DNA of 64,000 bases, taken from assembly GCF_003049505.1 (NCBI RefSeq), contig NZ_PYWN01000070.1, positions 1 through 64,000 of the forward strand. Direction: 5' to 3'. The notes below the pieces were generated by a model. The model was given only the letters and a program-made list of their open reading frames with translations. It did not search any database and was not told the origin of the DNA. This DNA is from Metasolibacillus meyeri. GTDB taxonomy: Bacteria > Bacillota > Bacilli > Bacillales_A > Planococcaceae. The position numbers and the translations under genes are program-made. The first letter of the stretch is position 1. Every line of letters begins with the position of its first letter. Positions 36,806-50,961 of this stretch are shown in pieces.

Positions 36806-36930
36806 GCAGGTGAATTTTAAAAAGTACTGATAAAGTATAGATAAACTTTAAAACCGCAGATAAATTGATGGAATTCGCAGATAAAATTAAAAAAACGCAG
36901 ATAAGTTGGCGAAAACCGCAGATAAACAAA
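36806..36930. repeat. array of 20-21-bp repeats with GCAGATAAA core
   Basis: Six or seven degenerate units carry the core GCAGATAAA at 36806, 36826, 36837, 36856, 36877, 36897 and 36918. Spacing is mostly 19-21 bp; one unit is shortened to 11. The last four units are nearly identical in core. The right end GCGAAAACCGCAGATAAAC then AAAAGC is shared, apart from the core, with the array at 46767. The rest of this 393-bp gap between glyA and upp holds no gene. Confidence 0.8.
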
Positions 36931-37124
36931 AGCCTCACTACTATGTTAGCGAAGTTCACCAAAACTATGAAATTCCACTGATATATTGTCAAATTTCCTA
37001 CTTAACTAACTATAGCTGCAAATTTTTCAAGTGGGTTTGCAAAACTTCCTTTCAAATCAGGCTCTTCATACTTCATGTTCTACAACACAGCTTATGCTTT
37101 TTTTGTTATACTTATCTAGATTAA

Positions 37125-37775
<651 letters not shown>

Positions 37776-37882
37776 TATAGTGAAAAAACGAAATAGTATG
37801 GAGCTGTCTGAAAAATAGTTTTGGGGCAACTGCATACTAATTTCTTATGTCAACTATTATTTTATAGACTGGAGAGTTCGTA

Positions 37883-38995
37883 ATGAGGAAATTTAAAGTA
37901 ATGACGATTTTTGGTACGCGCCCAGAGGCCATTAAAATGGCGCCACTTGTACTAGAGCTGGAGAAGCATCAACAAGTAGAGTCAATTGTGACAGTGACAG
38001 CTCAGCATCGTCAAATGCTCGATCAAGTACTAGAAACATTTAAAATTAAACCGAATTATGATTTGAATATTATGAAGAATCGACAAACGCTTGTAGATGT
38101 TGCAACAAACGCGCTACAAGGACTAGATGCAGTAATGAAAGAAGCGAAGCCAGATATTGTCTTAGTACACGGGGACACGGCAACTACATTTATCGGTAGT
38201 TTAGCTGCATTTTACAATCAAATTGCGATTGGACATGTGGAGGCAGGGCTTCGAACAGGTCAAAAATATTCACCATATCCTGAAGAAATGAACCGTCAGT
38301 TAACAGGTGTGATGGCAGATTTACACTTTGCACCAACAAAGCAATCAGAGGGAAATTTACTACGTGAAAATAAGCCAGCTGAAGCGATTTATGTGACAGG
38401 AAATACAGCGATTGATGCATTGAAAACAACAGTTAGTGAAACGTATAGTCATCCTGTGCTAGAGAAAATAGGCACAGACCGTATGATTTTATTAACAGCA
38501 CATCGCCGTGAAAATCTAGGTGAGCCGATGCGTAACATGTTCCGTGCAATCAAGCGCTTATTAGCAGAGCACCAAGACATTCAGGTTGTTTATCCTGTGC
38601 ATATGAACCCAGTTGTGCGCGAAATTGCCAATGATGTGCTAGGTAATGATGAACGCATTCATTTAATCGAACCGTTAGAAGTATTTGATTTCCACAATAT
38701 TGCAGCTCGTTCATATATGATTTTGACGGATTCTGGTGGAGTGCAGGAGGAGGCGCCTTCATTAGGCAAGCCCGTACTTGTGTTGCGTGATACAACAGAG
38801 CGACCAGAAGGGATTGCAGCAGGTACATTGAAGCTTGCTGGCACAAATGAAGATACGATTTACAATTTAGCGAATGAATTGCTCGTTGACGAGGAAGCGT
38901 ATAAGGTGATGGCACAAGCATCAAATCCATACGGTGATGGTCATGCATCAGAGCGAATTGTGCAGGCACTTATTGAGTTTTTAGCAAAACAATAA
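37883..38995 (+). CDS. mnaA: UDP-N-acetylglucosamine 2-epimerase
   Basis: It interconverts UDP-GlcNAc and UDP-ManNAc, supplying wall polymer linkage units. The 370 residues have FGTRPEAIKMAPL at the start, VHGDTATTFIGSLAA and GHVEAGLRTG (about 107-121), and SGGVQEEAPSLGKPVLVLRDTTERPEG. CTGGAGAG precedes the ATG. A degenerate GTCTGAAA hairpin precedes it (about 37800-37832). It lies between upp and the atp operon, as in many Bacillales. Confidence 0.95.
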   Translation: MRKFKVMTIFGTRPEAIKMAPLVLELEKHQQVESIVTVTAQHRQMLDQVLETFKIKPNYDLNIMKNRQTLVDVATNALQGLDAVMKEAKPDIVLVHGDTATTFIGSLAAFYNQIAIGHVEAGLRTGQKYSPYPEEMNRQLTGVMADLHFAPTKQSEGNLLRENKPAEAIYVTGNTAIDALKTTVSETYSHPVLEKIGTDRMILLTAHRRENLGEPMRNMFRAIKRLLAEHQDIQVVYPVHMNPVVREIANDVLGNDERIHLIEPLEVFDFHNIAARSYMILTDSGGVQEEAPSLGKPVLVLRDTTERPEGIAAGTLKLAGTNEDTIYNLANELLVDEEAYKVMAQASNPYGDGHASERIVQALIEFLAKQ

Positions 38996-39116
38996 TAAGA
39001 AAATGGTTTTTTAATATAAGAAGTTTGGATAAACTTCATGCATAAAACCCAATTTCACAAATTTGTCGACAATTTGACAACATTGGGGTGATTGTGAAGT
39101 TTTTCACCATTACTAA

Positions 39117-39145
39117 TTGACATCAAATATCGCCTATTGTATGCT
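39117..39145 (+). promoter_or_regulatory. atp operon promoter
   Basis: A perfect TTGACA, a 17-bp spacer and TATGCT lie 320 bp before atpI. It is the only strong sigma-A promoter I see in the 470-bp gap after mnaA. Transcription would start near 39152 and give a leader of over 300 nt. Confidence 0.8.
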
Positions 39146-39151
39146 AACAAA

Positions 39152-39465
39152 GGGTAAGAATGATAAGGGTTTCAAACTTTGAAGCACTTATTATATCAAG
39201 TTTCTACTGAATTAACAATTGAAAGCCAATTGTTAATTGCACTCCTGTGATGACTCGTCGCAGAAGAAAACTTTGCAACGGTTTGATGCGTCTGGATACA
39301 TGTCCATAAAGGTTAAAGTTTTTGTATGTAGAAATTTACTCAAAGTCAAAACTTGCTACATATTTAATTTAACCTCGTAACTGTGGTGCATTCACTACAT
39401 TTTGGAAGCACTTACTAATCAGCATCGATTCTTTACTCGAAAAAAATTCAGGAGACTTACTGCCA
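39152..39465 (+). other. long structured 5' leader of the atp operon
   Basis: The leader holds a perfect 11-bp stem, ATTAACAATTG with CAATTGTTAAT (39211-39237, loop AAAGC), and a second possible stem ATGTAG/CTACAT near 39325-39361. No open frame with an SD is visible. The first stem has no U-run after it, so it is not an ordinary terminator. Confidence 0.5.
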
Positions 39466-39837
39466 ATGGAAGATTTGCATTACATTTTCACCAAGCAAAA
39501 GAAAGTGTTATTTTTTTTGCTTGCTCTCTGTGTACTAGGATGGGCTTTTACGCCATATGCTAGCATCTTCGCAGGAATAGGTTTAGGTGCATTCTTTGGT
39601 ACATATAACTTTTGGATTTTAGTTCGACGGATGGACAAATTTGACCGTTCTGTTAGTGAGGGAAGAAAGGCATCATCTTTAGGCACAGCCTTACGCTTTG
39701 GCTCAGGTGTTGCAGCAGTCGCAATCGCCATGTCGTTGCCAGAACATTTTCATCTGATTAGCACAGTTATTGGGCTAATGCTTCCGTACATTTTTCTTGT
39801 TATCGAGAGAATTGTACATCTTGCTAAACAACACTAA
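39466..39837 (+). CDS. atpI: ATP synthase protein I
   Basis: The 123-residue membrane protein with four helices assists assembly of the c-ring or Mg2+ entry, and always opens the operon. GAFFGTYNFWILVRRMDKF is characteristic. CAGGAGA precedes the ATG by 9 bp. It is poorly conserved outside the family, but position makes the call safe. Confidence 0.88.
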   Translation: MEDLHYIFTKQKKVLFFLLALCVLGWAFTPYASIFAGIGLGAFFGTYNFWILVRRMDKFDRSVSEGRKASSLGTALRFGSGVAAVAIAMSLPEHFHLISTVIGLMLPYIFLVIERIVHLAKQH

Positions 39838-40599
<762 letters not shown>

Positions 40600-40608
40600 T
40601 TATAAATT

Positions 40609-40623
40609 CCGTGAATTTCACGG
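40609..40623. repeat. palindrome between atpB and atpE
   Basis: CCGTGAATTTCACGG is a perfect 7-1-7 palindrome 10 bp after the atpB stop. In RNA it is a short hairpin that may stabilise or process the atpE message, which is needed in excess. Confidence 0.6.
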
Positions 40624-40640
40624 TATTTGAACCACAATAA

Positions 40641-40898
<258 letters not shown>

Positions 40899-40915
40899 TT
40901 ACTACTTACGACGTC

Positions 40916-40961
40916 AATGGCGAAGAAAAGTTCACCAGACTTACTACTTCGCCATTCCTTT
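40916..40961 (+). terminator. partial terminator between atpE and atpF
   Basis: AATGGCGAAG pairs perfectly with CTTCGCCATT (10 bp, 21-nt loop) and is followed by CCTTTTAT. If it works part of the time it would raise atpE message above atpF. Confidence 0.6.
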
Positions 40962-40965
40962 TATC

Positions 40966-41160
40966 AGGATTCAGCAGAAAACTCCTACCTTCACAGGTGA
41001 CGAGACGAATGCTTATCTTGCTTTTATTTTAGATGGTGTCCAAACATCGGCTGAATCATGATAAAGCCTCCGGCGGATGTCACAGATTTTAGTAGAGGGG
41101 CTTTTCGAGCGTACTCGAAAAAATCTGGACGCAATTACGCCGAGGCGTAATTGATGTACT
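40966..41160. repeat. three-stem MITE-like element between atpE and atpF
   Basis: GATTCAGC (40968-40975) pairs with GCTGAATC (41050-41057). AGATTTT (41084) pairs with AAAATCT (41120), enclosing TTCGAG-CGTA-CTCGAA. Then CAATTACGCC-GA-GGCGTAATTG (41132-41153) is a perfect 10-bp hairpin. Degraded relatives of the last part occur near 51275-51390 and 55333-55375. No gene fits here. Confidence 0.65.
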
Positions 41161-41266
41161 ATATGAAATTCGCATAAAACTATGTGAATAATGCAACATT
41201 GAATTTGAAATTAAAGAATTACATGGTATAGATTTTGAACAAGCTCTTGAAGGGAGTGAACCAATC

Positions 41267-41785
41267 GTGTTAGTAAATGATCTTGTATTAGGTGCAGCTG
41301 GTGATTTTAATGGTGGAGACATCCTTGCAACACTAGCAACATTTGTTATTTTAATGCTTCTTCTTAAAAAGTTTGCATGGGGTCCATTAATGGGTATTAT
41401 GCAACAACGTGAAGAATTAGTTGCAAGCGAAATCGATGCAGCTGAAAAAGCGCGCAAAGAAACGCACCAATTATTAGAAGAACAAAAAAGCCTTCTTAAA
41501 GAAGCTCGTACAGAAGCACAAGCAATCGTAGAAGGTGCTAAAAAACAAGGCGATGTACAGCGTGATGAAATTATTTCAGCAGCTCGTGCAGAGGCAGCTC
41601 GTTTAAAAGAAGCGGCTGTGCGTGAAATCGAAAACGAAAAAGAAAAAGCAATCGCAGCTGTGCGTGAAGAAGTTGTATCATTATCAGTTCTTGCAGCATC
41701 TAAAGTGCTTGGTAAAGAAATTTCTGAGGCTGACAACAGCGCATTAATTAAAGAAACGATTGCGAAGGCAGGCGAAGCGAAATGA
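41267..41785 (+). CDS. atpF: ATP synthase F0 subunit b
   Basis: Subunit b is the peripheral stalk: an N-terminal membrane helix (about 15-33, [23 protein letters not shown]) followed by a long charged coiled coil. Length 172 is typical. The GTG start follows AAGGGAGTG. Its end overlaps atpH by 4 bp (ATGA). The 368-bp gap before it, filled by a terminator-like hairpin and a repeat element, is unusual inside this operon. Confidence 0.96.
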   Translation: MLVNDLVLGAAGDFNGGDILATLATFVILMLLLKKFAWGPLMGIMQQREELVASEIDAAEKARKETHQLLEEQKSLLKEARTEAQAIVEGAKKQGDVQRDEIISAARAEAARLKEAAVREIENEKEKAIAAVREEVVSLSVLAASKVLGKEISEADNSALIKETIAKAGEAK

Positions 41786-42312
41786 GTCAAGTAGCGAAGC
41801 GTTATGCTGAAGCATTGTTTCAATTAGCTGGCAAAAATCAAAGTATTGCAGAAGTAAGTGCAGATTTAAAAGAATTAACAGCAGCAATCGAAGCAACACC
41901 AGCTTTATTGGAGCTATTAAACGCACCTAAAATTTCTTCTGCAAAGAAAAAAGAAATGCTATCTGAAATTTTAGTGAATGCTAATTCAGCAGTAGTCAAT
42001 ACAGTTCAATTATTAGTTGATAAACAACGTATTAGCGATATCGTTGCTGTAGCGGAAGAGTTCCAAGCTCTTGCCACTTCAGCAGGTGGTGCAGCAGAAG
42101 CGACAGTTTATTCAACACGTGCTTTAACTGAGGCTGAGAATGCAGAGATTTCTGCTGCATTTGCGAAGCTAGTAGGAAAAAGCAAACTAGAAATTAAAAA
42201 TATTCTCGAGCCATCAATTCTTGGTGGGATTCGTGTGCAAATCGGCAACTATATTTATGACAGCACAGTAGCTTCTAAGCTAGAAGGTTTAAAGCGTACA
42301 TTAGTTGTTTAA
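41782..42312 (+). CDS. atpH: ATP synthase F1 subunit delta
   Basis: Delta joins the peripheral stalk to the alpha3beta3 head. The 176 residues have [12 protein letters not shown] at the start and the C-terminal [21 protein letters not shown]. It overlaps atpF by 4 bp, so the two are translationally coupled. Confidence 0.96.
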   Translation: MSQVAKRYAEALFQLAGKNQSIAEVSADLKELTAAIEATPALLELLNAPKISSAKKKEMLSEILVNANSAVVNTVQLLVDKQRISDIVAVAEEFQALATSAGGAAEATVYSTRALTEAENAEISAAFAKLVGKSKLEIKNILEPSILGGIRVQIGNYIYDSTVASKLEGLKRTLVV

Positions 42313-42334
42313 TTTTAAGAAATGTGAGAGGTGA

Positions 42335-43849
<1,515 letters not shown>

Positions 43850-43875
43850 TCTGAGTTGAACCATTCATCTAGGCT

Positions 43876-43895
43876 CCGCAGGCGAAAGCTTGCGG
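43876..43895 (+). other. GAAA-loop hairpin between atpA and atpG
   Basis: CCGCAGGC-GAAA-GCTTGCGG forms an 8-bp stem with one G-U pair and a GNRA tetraloop. No U-run follows, so it is more likely a processing or stability element than a terminator. Confidence 0.6.
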
Positions 43896-43924
43896 ATGCG
43901 GTGAGAATAATGGATTGTGATTAA

Positions 43925-44806
<882 letters not shown>

Positions 44807-44832
44807 GTTGCGCTTTCACTGACTTTGTATAA

Positions 44833-46705
<1,873 letters not shown>

Positions 46706-46713
46706 TTCAAGTG

Positions 46714-46757
46714 AGGGCTGTTTGTAAAGCATAGCTTTTCAAGCAGCCCTTTTAATT
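46714..46757 (+). terminator. atp operon terminator
   Basis: AGGGCTGTTTG pairs with CAAGCAGCCCT around a 15-nt loop and is followed by TTTTAATT. Confidence 0.9.
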
Positions 46758-46766
46758 GAGCGAAAA

Positions 46767-46885
46767 GGCGCACAAAATGTGAAAGCGCCAATAGAACTAG
46801 AAAAAGCGCCAATAGAATGATGAAAATCGCCAATAAAACCAAAAAAAGCGCTAATAAAACCGCGAAAACCGCCAATAAACAAAAG
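46767..46885. repeat. array of exact 21-bp repeats with GCGCCAATAAA core
   Basis: Five units start at 46785, 46806, 46827, 46848 and 46869, exactly 21 bp apart, with the core GCGCCAATAAA (variants TCGCCAATAAA, GCGCTAATAAA, CCGCCAATAAA). A poorer unit precedes them. Between cores lies A-rich sequence. The right end GCGAAAACCGCCAATAAAC then AAAAGC equals that of the array at 36806 except for the two core bases. Confidence 0.85.
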
Positions 46886-46914
46886 CATCTACTAAATCAA
46901 GGAGCTACAACATC

Positions 46915-46992
46915 ATGTTTGGCATTTTTCGTAAGAAAACAACTTTTTTCATAAAGGAGTTTAGGGAGAGATGGATTTTTATACGGAAATAG
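46915..46992 (+). CDS. possible 25-residue basic peptide overlapping ywzB
   Basis: An ATG with AAGGAG 10 bp upstream opens a 25-codon frame (MFGIFRKKTTFFIKEFRERW then IFIRK). It overlaps the ywzB start by 22 bp in another frame, and its codons AAGGAGTTTAGGGAG provide the ywzB Shine-Dalgarno. It could be a leader peptide coupled to ywzB or a chance frame. Nothing else supports it. Confidence 0.35.
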   Translation: MFGIFRKKTTFFIKEFRERWIFIRK

Positions 46993-47213
46993 GACAACAG
47001 GCACTTTTCGGTCTTGCCTCGCATATTTTCTTCATTGCTGTGGCATTCTATGCATTACAAGCATTTCGTTTTGACCAACTATTCAAAAAAGGTAGAACAT
47101 TCCAAATTCAACTCGTCTATATTTTATTTAGCATCGTTATCGGCTCAGCAGTTTCTAATTTCTTCATTACTTTCTCTCAATGGTCAAGAAGTTTAGTCTA
47201 CATTTTCCAATAA
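46971..47213 (+). CDS. ywzB: DUF1146 membrane protein (YwzB)
   Basis: The 80-residue protein has two membrane helices (about 15-31 and 45-67) and the pattern ALQAFRFDQLFKK between them, as in the DUF1146/YwzB family found after the atp operon in Bacillales. Function unknown. GGGAGAG directly precedes the ATG. A hairpin terminator follows. Confidence 0.88.
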   Translation: MDFYTEIGQQALFGLASHIFFIAVAFYALQAFRFDQLFKKGRTFQIQLVYILFSIVIGSAVSNFFITFSQWSRSLVYIFQ

Positions 47214-47231
47214 AATACACTATATGACTTG

Positions 47232-47265
47232 TAGGGGAAAGTAATCCGTTACTTTTCGCTACAAA
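47232..47265 (+). terminator. hairpin after ywzB
   Basis: TGTAGGGGAAAGTAA pairs with TTACTTTTCGCTACA around TCCG. The following bases AAGTATATATTT are a weak U-tract. Confidence 0.65.
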
Positions 47266-47792
47266 GTATATATTTCCTGGGCAATTGATGGAAAAATGTT
47301 TAACATCTTGGATTTTCGTGTATAAAATAAGCAGTTTATTATCAATTATGTCTAAGATATCACTACCTAAATTTTTGAGTAATTTAAAAAAATTCCTCTA
47401 AAATCGTCATGTTCTGTGATGGCAGTCCTTGTAATTTGCTTGTTTGCCTTTAATGCAAAAATAATTGCTGAATAAAGACAAATTTTGTGTCGAAATGTAT
47501 TGAAAGATACGGAAAGTGCTTCCTCAAGCATTGCTAAATCACATTGACTTCGGTTGACAAAATATGCTGAAGTAGCGCATATAAAGTATCCAACATCTGA
47601 TTCACCAACTATACATATGGTGCGTAATATGTAGTATGAACAATAAAGCCAAAATTCGACACAAAATAGTGAATTAGATGCTTGATTAAGTTGGGTTATA
47701 GCTGTATTATTAGCAGTGTTTGGATAAAAAAGATTAATGAACTTTTAAATAAAATAGTAAGTCTACGAGAATGGGATTTGGAGGGACGAATT
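47266..47792. other. 527-bp non-coding gap before murA
   Basis: No credible gene is visible. A perfect TTGACA at 47554 followed 18-20 bp later by CATATAAAG is the best candidate for the murA promoter, which would give a leader of about 200 nt. I see no repeat of the families found elsewhere. Confidence 0.45.
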
Positions 47793-49103
47793 GTGGAGAA
47801 AATTATCGTTATGGGTGGTCAGACTTTACAAGGTAGCGTAAAAGTTGAAGGCGCAAAAAATGCTGTATTACCTATTTTAGCAGCATCTTTATTAGCTTCT
47901 GAAGGAAAAAATATCATTAAAGACGTTCCAACTTTAGCTGATGTATATACAATTAGTGAGGTATTAAAAAGCTTAAATGCAGATGTACAATATAGTTTGG
48001 GTGACAATGAAATCATAATTAATGCGGCGCATGATTTGTCGAGTGAAGCGCAATTTGAATTTGTTAGTAAAATGCGTGCATCTATTTTAGTGATGGGCTC
48101 TTTACTTGCTCGTAATCGCTTTGCACGTGTTGCGTTACCTGGTGGTTGTGCGATTGGTTCGCGCCCAATCGAGCTACATTTAAAAGGCTTTGAGGCAATG
48201 GGTGCTGAGATTTCTTTTGGACATGGCTATGTTGAAGCGCGTGCTGAAAAATTAAAAGGTGCAGAAATTTATTTAGATTTTCCAAGCGTTGGCGCTACAG
48301 AAAATATTATGACGGCAGCGGCATTAGCGGAAGGTACAACAATTATCGAAAATGCTGCAAAAGAGCCTGAAATTGTCGATTTAGCCAATTTTATTAATGC
48401 GATGGGTGGTCGTGTAACAGGAGCAGGAACAGCGACTGTTCGTATTGAAGGTGTAGAAAAGCTAAAAGGTATTACACACTATGTGATACCTGATCGTATT
48501 GAAGCAGGGACATTTATGGTTGCAGCAGCGATTACACGTGGTGATGTGGTGATTGAAAATGCGATTCCAGAGCATATGACAGCTTTAATTGCGAAAATGC
48601 GTGAAATGGGTGTAGAAATTACTGAGCAAGAAAATGGTTTACGTGTACGTGCAACAGGTGAATTAAAAGCAGTAGACATTAAAACGATGCCACATCCAGG
48701 CTTCCCGACAGATATGCAATCGCAAATGATGGCATTGATGTTATCAGCTGAAGGAACAAGCATCATTACAGAAACCGTATTTGAAAATCGCTTTATGCAT
48801 GTGGAAGAATTCCGTCGAATGAACGCGATTGCTAAAATCGAAGGGCGCTCTGTCTTTATCGAAGGCAATAACGCGCTACAAGGTGCAGAAGTAGCGGCAA
48901 CTGACTTGCGTGCAGCCGCATCGCTTATCTTAGCGGGCTTAGTATCAGATGGTATCACACGCGTAACAGCGTTACATCATTTAGATCGTGGCTATGTAAA
49001 ATTCCATGAAAAACTGGCAGCATTAGGTGCAAATATCGAGCGCGTGACAGAAGAAGAAATAAGCGTTGTACAAACAGATAGCACAGAGCAAGTAACAGCA
49101 TAA
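47793..49103 (+). CDS. murA: UDP-N-acetylglucosamine 1-carboxyvinyltransferase, main paralogue
   Basis: Same reaction as the paralogue at 2389. The 436 residues have [13 protein letters not shown], the catalytic Cys in [14 protein letters not shown] (about residue 119) and [14 protein letters not shown]. Its order before spoIID matches Bacillus murAA. I placed the start at the GTG 8 bp after GGAGGG, giving [14 protein letters not shown] like other MurA proteins; an upstream extension of 37 codons lacks similarity and an SD. Confidence 0.95.
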   Translation: MEKIIVMGGQTLQGSVKVEGAKNAVLPILAASLLASEGKNIIKDVPTLADVYTISEVLKSLNADVQYSLGDNEIIINAAHDLSSEAQFEFVSKMRASILVMGSLLARNRFARVALPGGCAIGSRPIELHLKGFEAMGAEISFGHGYVEARAEKLKGAEIYLDFPSVGATENIMTAAALAEGTTIIENAAKEPEIVDLANFINAMGGRVTGAGTATVRIEGVEKLKGITHYVIPDRIEAGTFMVAAAITRGDVVIENAIPEHMTALIAKMREMGVEITEQENGLRVRATGELKAVDIKTMPHPGFPTDMQSQMMALMLSAEGTSIITETVFENRFMHVEEFRRMNAIAKIEGRSVFIEGNNALQGAEVAATDLRAAASLILAGLVSDGITRVTALHHLDRGYVKFHEKLAALGANIERVTEEEISVVQTDSTEQVTA

Positions 49104-49110
49104 TATGAGC

Positions 49111-49170
49111 AAGGCTGTATGAAGAGCGTACTAACTAATACGTCATTTTTCATACAGCTTTTTATTTTTT
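49111..49170 (+). terminator. murA terminator
   Basis: AAGGCTGTATGAA pairs with TTCATACAGCTT and is followed by TTTATTTTTT; the loop is 25 nt. Confidence 0.85.
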
Positions 49171-49257
49171 AAGCAGCATTACTTAAAAATTTAAAATGAA
49201 TAACAGCGACCTTCCTTTTTTACAAATAAATTTTAAAAAAACTACATACCATGTCGT

Positions 49258-50148
49258 ATGAAAAAAAACATAAGCATACTTATCATTGTTATCGTCATCT
49301 GTTTTCTTTTTACTGTGCCGCTGCTTTATTATAAAAAGCAAAAGCCAGTACAGGAACCTTGTGAAATTTTGATTACAGTTGAAGGTGAGACACAAAGCAT
49401 TCCATTGGAGAAATATTTAGTCGGTGTTGTGGCAGCAGAAATGCCAGCCAGCTTTCATCCAGTTGCATTACAAGCACAAGCAATTGCTGCGCGTACTTAT
49501 GTGATACGCAATACAGATTATGGGAAGAAAGCAATTAAGCCAACAACAGCACATCAAGTATTTATTGATGAGAAGGTACGTCAGCAAAAATGGTTAACTG
49601 CCTTTGATCAGTATGAACAAAAAATAACAGATGCCGTAAAAGCGACAGCTAATCAAATTATACTATATGATGAAGAACCGGTTTCTGCGATGTTTCATGC
49701 TTCATCGAATGGTGCTACAGAATCAGCGAAAAATTACAGTGGACATGATCTACCGTATTTGCAATCCGTAACATCGCCAGAGGTAAGCAATGAAACGATT
49801 ATTATGACTGTGAGTGAGCTGAATGATAAGCTACAAACAAATTGGACCCAAGATGATTTTTTAGCGCTACAGCTTGAGCGAAATAGTTCAAATCGTGTGC
49901 AAACAGTAAAAGGAAAACAACAATTTAGCGGACGTGAATTTAGAGAGCTTTTACAATTGCGTTCAACAGACTTTATATTAATAAAAGATGGCCGTGATAT
50001 AGCGATTACAACGAAAGGCTATGGACATGGGGTAGGAATGAGCCAATACGGGGCAAATGAGCTGGCACAAAATCGTGCTACAGTTGAAGAAATAATCTCG
50101 CATTACTATCCACAAACAACAATTGGCAATGTTTGTACAAAAAAGTAA
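49258..50148 (+). CDS. spoIID: SpoIID, peptidoglycan lytic transglycosylase of engulfment
   Basis: SpoIID cuts glycan strands in the septum with SpoIIM and SpoIIP in the mother cell. The 296 residues have one N-terminal membrane helix (4-25), the catalytic Glu in VGVVAAEMPASF (about residue 62), SNGATESAKN and the C-terminal GYGHGVGMSQYGANELA. It is about 45 residues shorter than the Bacillus protein. No Shine-Dalgarno is visible before the ATG. A SigE-like -10 (CATACCAT, 49245-49252) lies so close that the transcript may begin at or next to the ATG. Confidence 0.94.
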   Translation: MKKNISILIIVIVICFLFTVPLLYYKKQKPVQEPCEILITVEGETQSIPLEKYLVGVVAAEMPASFHPVALQAQAIAARTYVIRNTDYGKKAIKPTTAHQVFIDEKVRQQKWLTAFDQYEQKITDAVKATANQIILYDEEPVSAMFHASSNGATESAKNYSGHDLPYLQSVTSPEVSNETIIMTVSELNDKLQTNWTQDDFLALQLERNSSNRVQTVKGKQQFSGREFRELLQLRSTDFILIKDGRDIAITTKGYGHGVGMSQYGANELAQNRATVEEIISHYYPQTTIGNVCTKK

Positions 50149-50204
50149 TGAGGTGTGTTTAAAATTTGTATAGTTTGTTCACACTAGCTTCAGAGGTGAT
50201 GAAC

Positions 50205-50870
50205 ATGCGAGAGGAAAAAAATTTAAAACCTTCTCCAAAAAATTTACAACAAAAGCCATGGTTTTGGCCAGCTATTTATGCGGGAATTGCACTCGCCATA
50301 TTAGCACTTATATTCAGCTATAATGCGCTTGTGACGAAAAATGAAGAGCGCCTCCTAACAGAAACGGTTGCGACAGAAGAACTTCCGCAACAGCAGCAGC
50401 CAATTATTGAAACAAACACAGCACAGGAAAATTTGAAATATCCATTTGATGAAGCATTATTAAATCAATTGACAGTGCTGCAAGATTTTTATGATTTTTC
50501 TGCAGATGCAAAAACACGTGAAAATGCGTTGCTAGTTTTTAAGCAAACATTCTCAACATCATCGGGTATGTCACTTGCTATTAACAATGAGCCATTTGAA
50601 GTACTCGCTGCGATGAGTGGTGTTGTGACGAAAGTGAAAATGGATGCATTCACAGGAAATAGCATTACTGTACAACATGCAAATGGTTTAGAAACGCGTT
50701 ATAGCTCTGTTACGGACATTGTTGTAAAAGAAGGCGATGAGATTATACAAGGTCAGCCACTAGCAACGACAATGGATAATGATTGGAATCCGACAGCAGG
50801 AATTCATTTACATTTTGAAGTGTTGGAAAACAATGAACCAGTCAATCCAAGAAAATTGCTTGCATTCTAA
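50205..50870 (+). CDS. spoIIQ: SpoIIQ, degenerate LytM-domain engulfment protein
   Basis: SpoIIQ spans the forespore membrane and binds SpoIIIAH across the septum. The 221 residues have a short cytoplasmic tail, a membrane helix (about 20-42) and an extracellular M23/LytM fold (about 95-215). The C-terminal HLHFEV motif is kept, but the first metal motif HxxxD reads SSGMSLA, so the domain should be inactive as a peptidase, as in Bacillus SpoIIQ. AGAGGTGA precedes the ATG at 50205. Confidence 0.92.
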   Translation: MREEKNLKPSPKNLQQKPWFWPAIYAGIALAILALIFSYNALVTKNEERLLTETVATEELPQQQQPIIETNTAQENLKYPFDEALLNQLTVLQDFYDFSADAKTRENALLVFKQTFSTSSGMSLAINNEPFEVLAAMSGVVTKVKMDAFTGNSITVQHANGLETRYSSVTDIVVKEGDEIIQGQPLATTMDNDWNPTAGIHLHFEVLENNEPVNPRKLLAF

Positions 50871-50961
50871 GTTCTAAATAGGTGTGGACGACTCATAAGG
50901 TGAAGAAACATACTACTAAGCTACGGCACATTCTTACATCCTAAGTAGAAAGGAAGGGAAC

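Noticed and set aside
41089-41823. 244-codon open frame on the minus strand across atpF
   Set aside because: It lies opposite atpF and a repeat element, is rich in Ser/Arg as expected of a mirror frame, has no SD and no recognisable domain. The plus-strand gene is certain.
46767-46885. CRISPR array
   Set aside because: The repeat core is only about 11 bp, the period is 21 bp, the intervening sequence is A-rich and not unique spacer-like, and no cas gene is near.
48479-48958. 159-codon minus-strand frame opposite murA
   Set aside because: Mirror frame; no SD, no similarity, and murA is intact on the plus strand.
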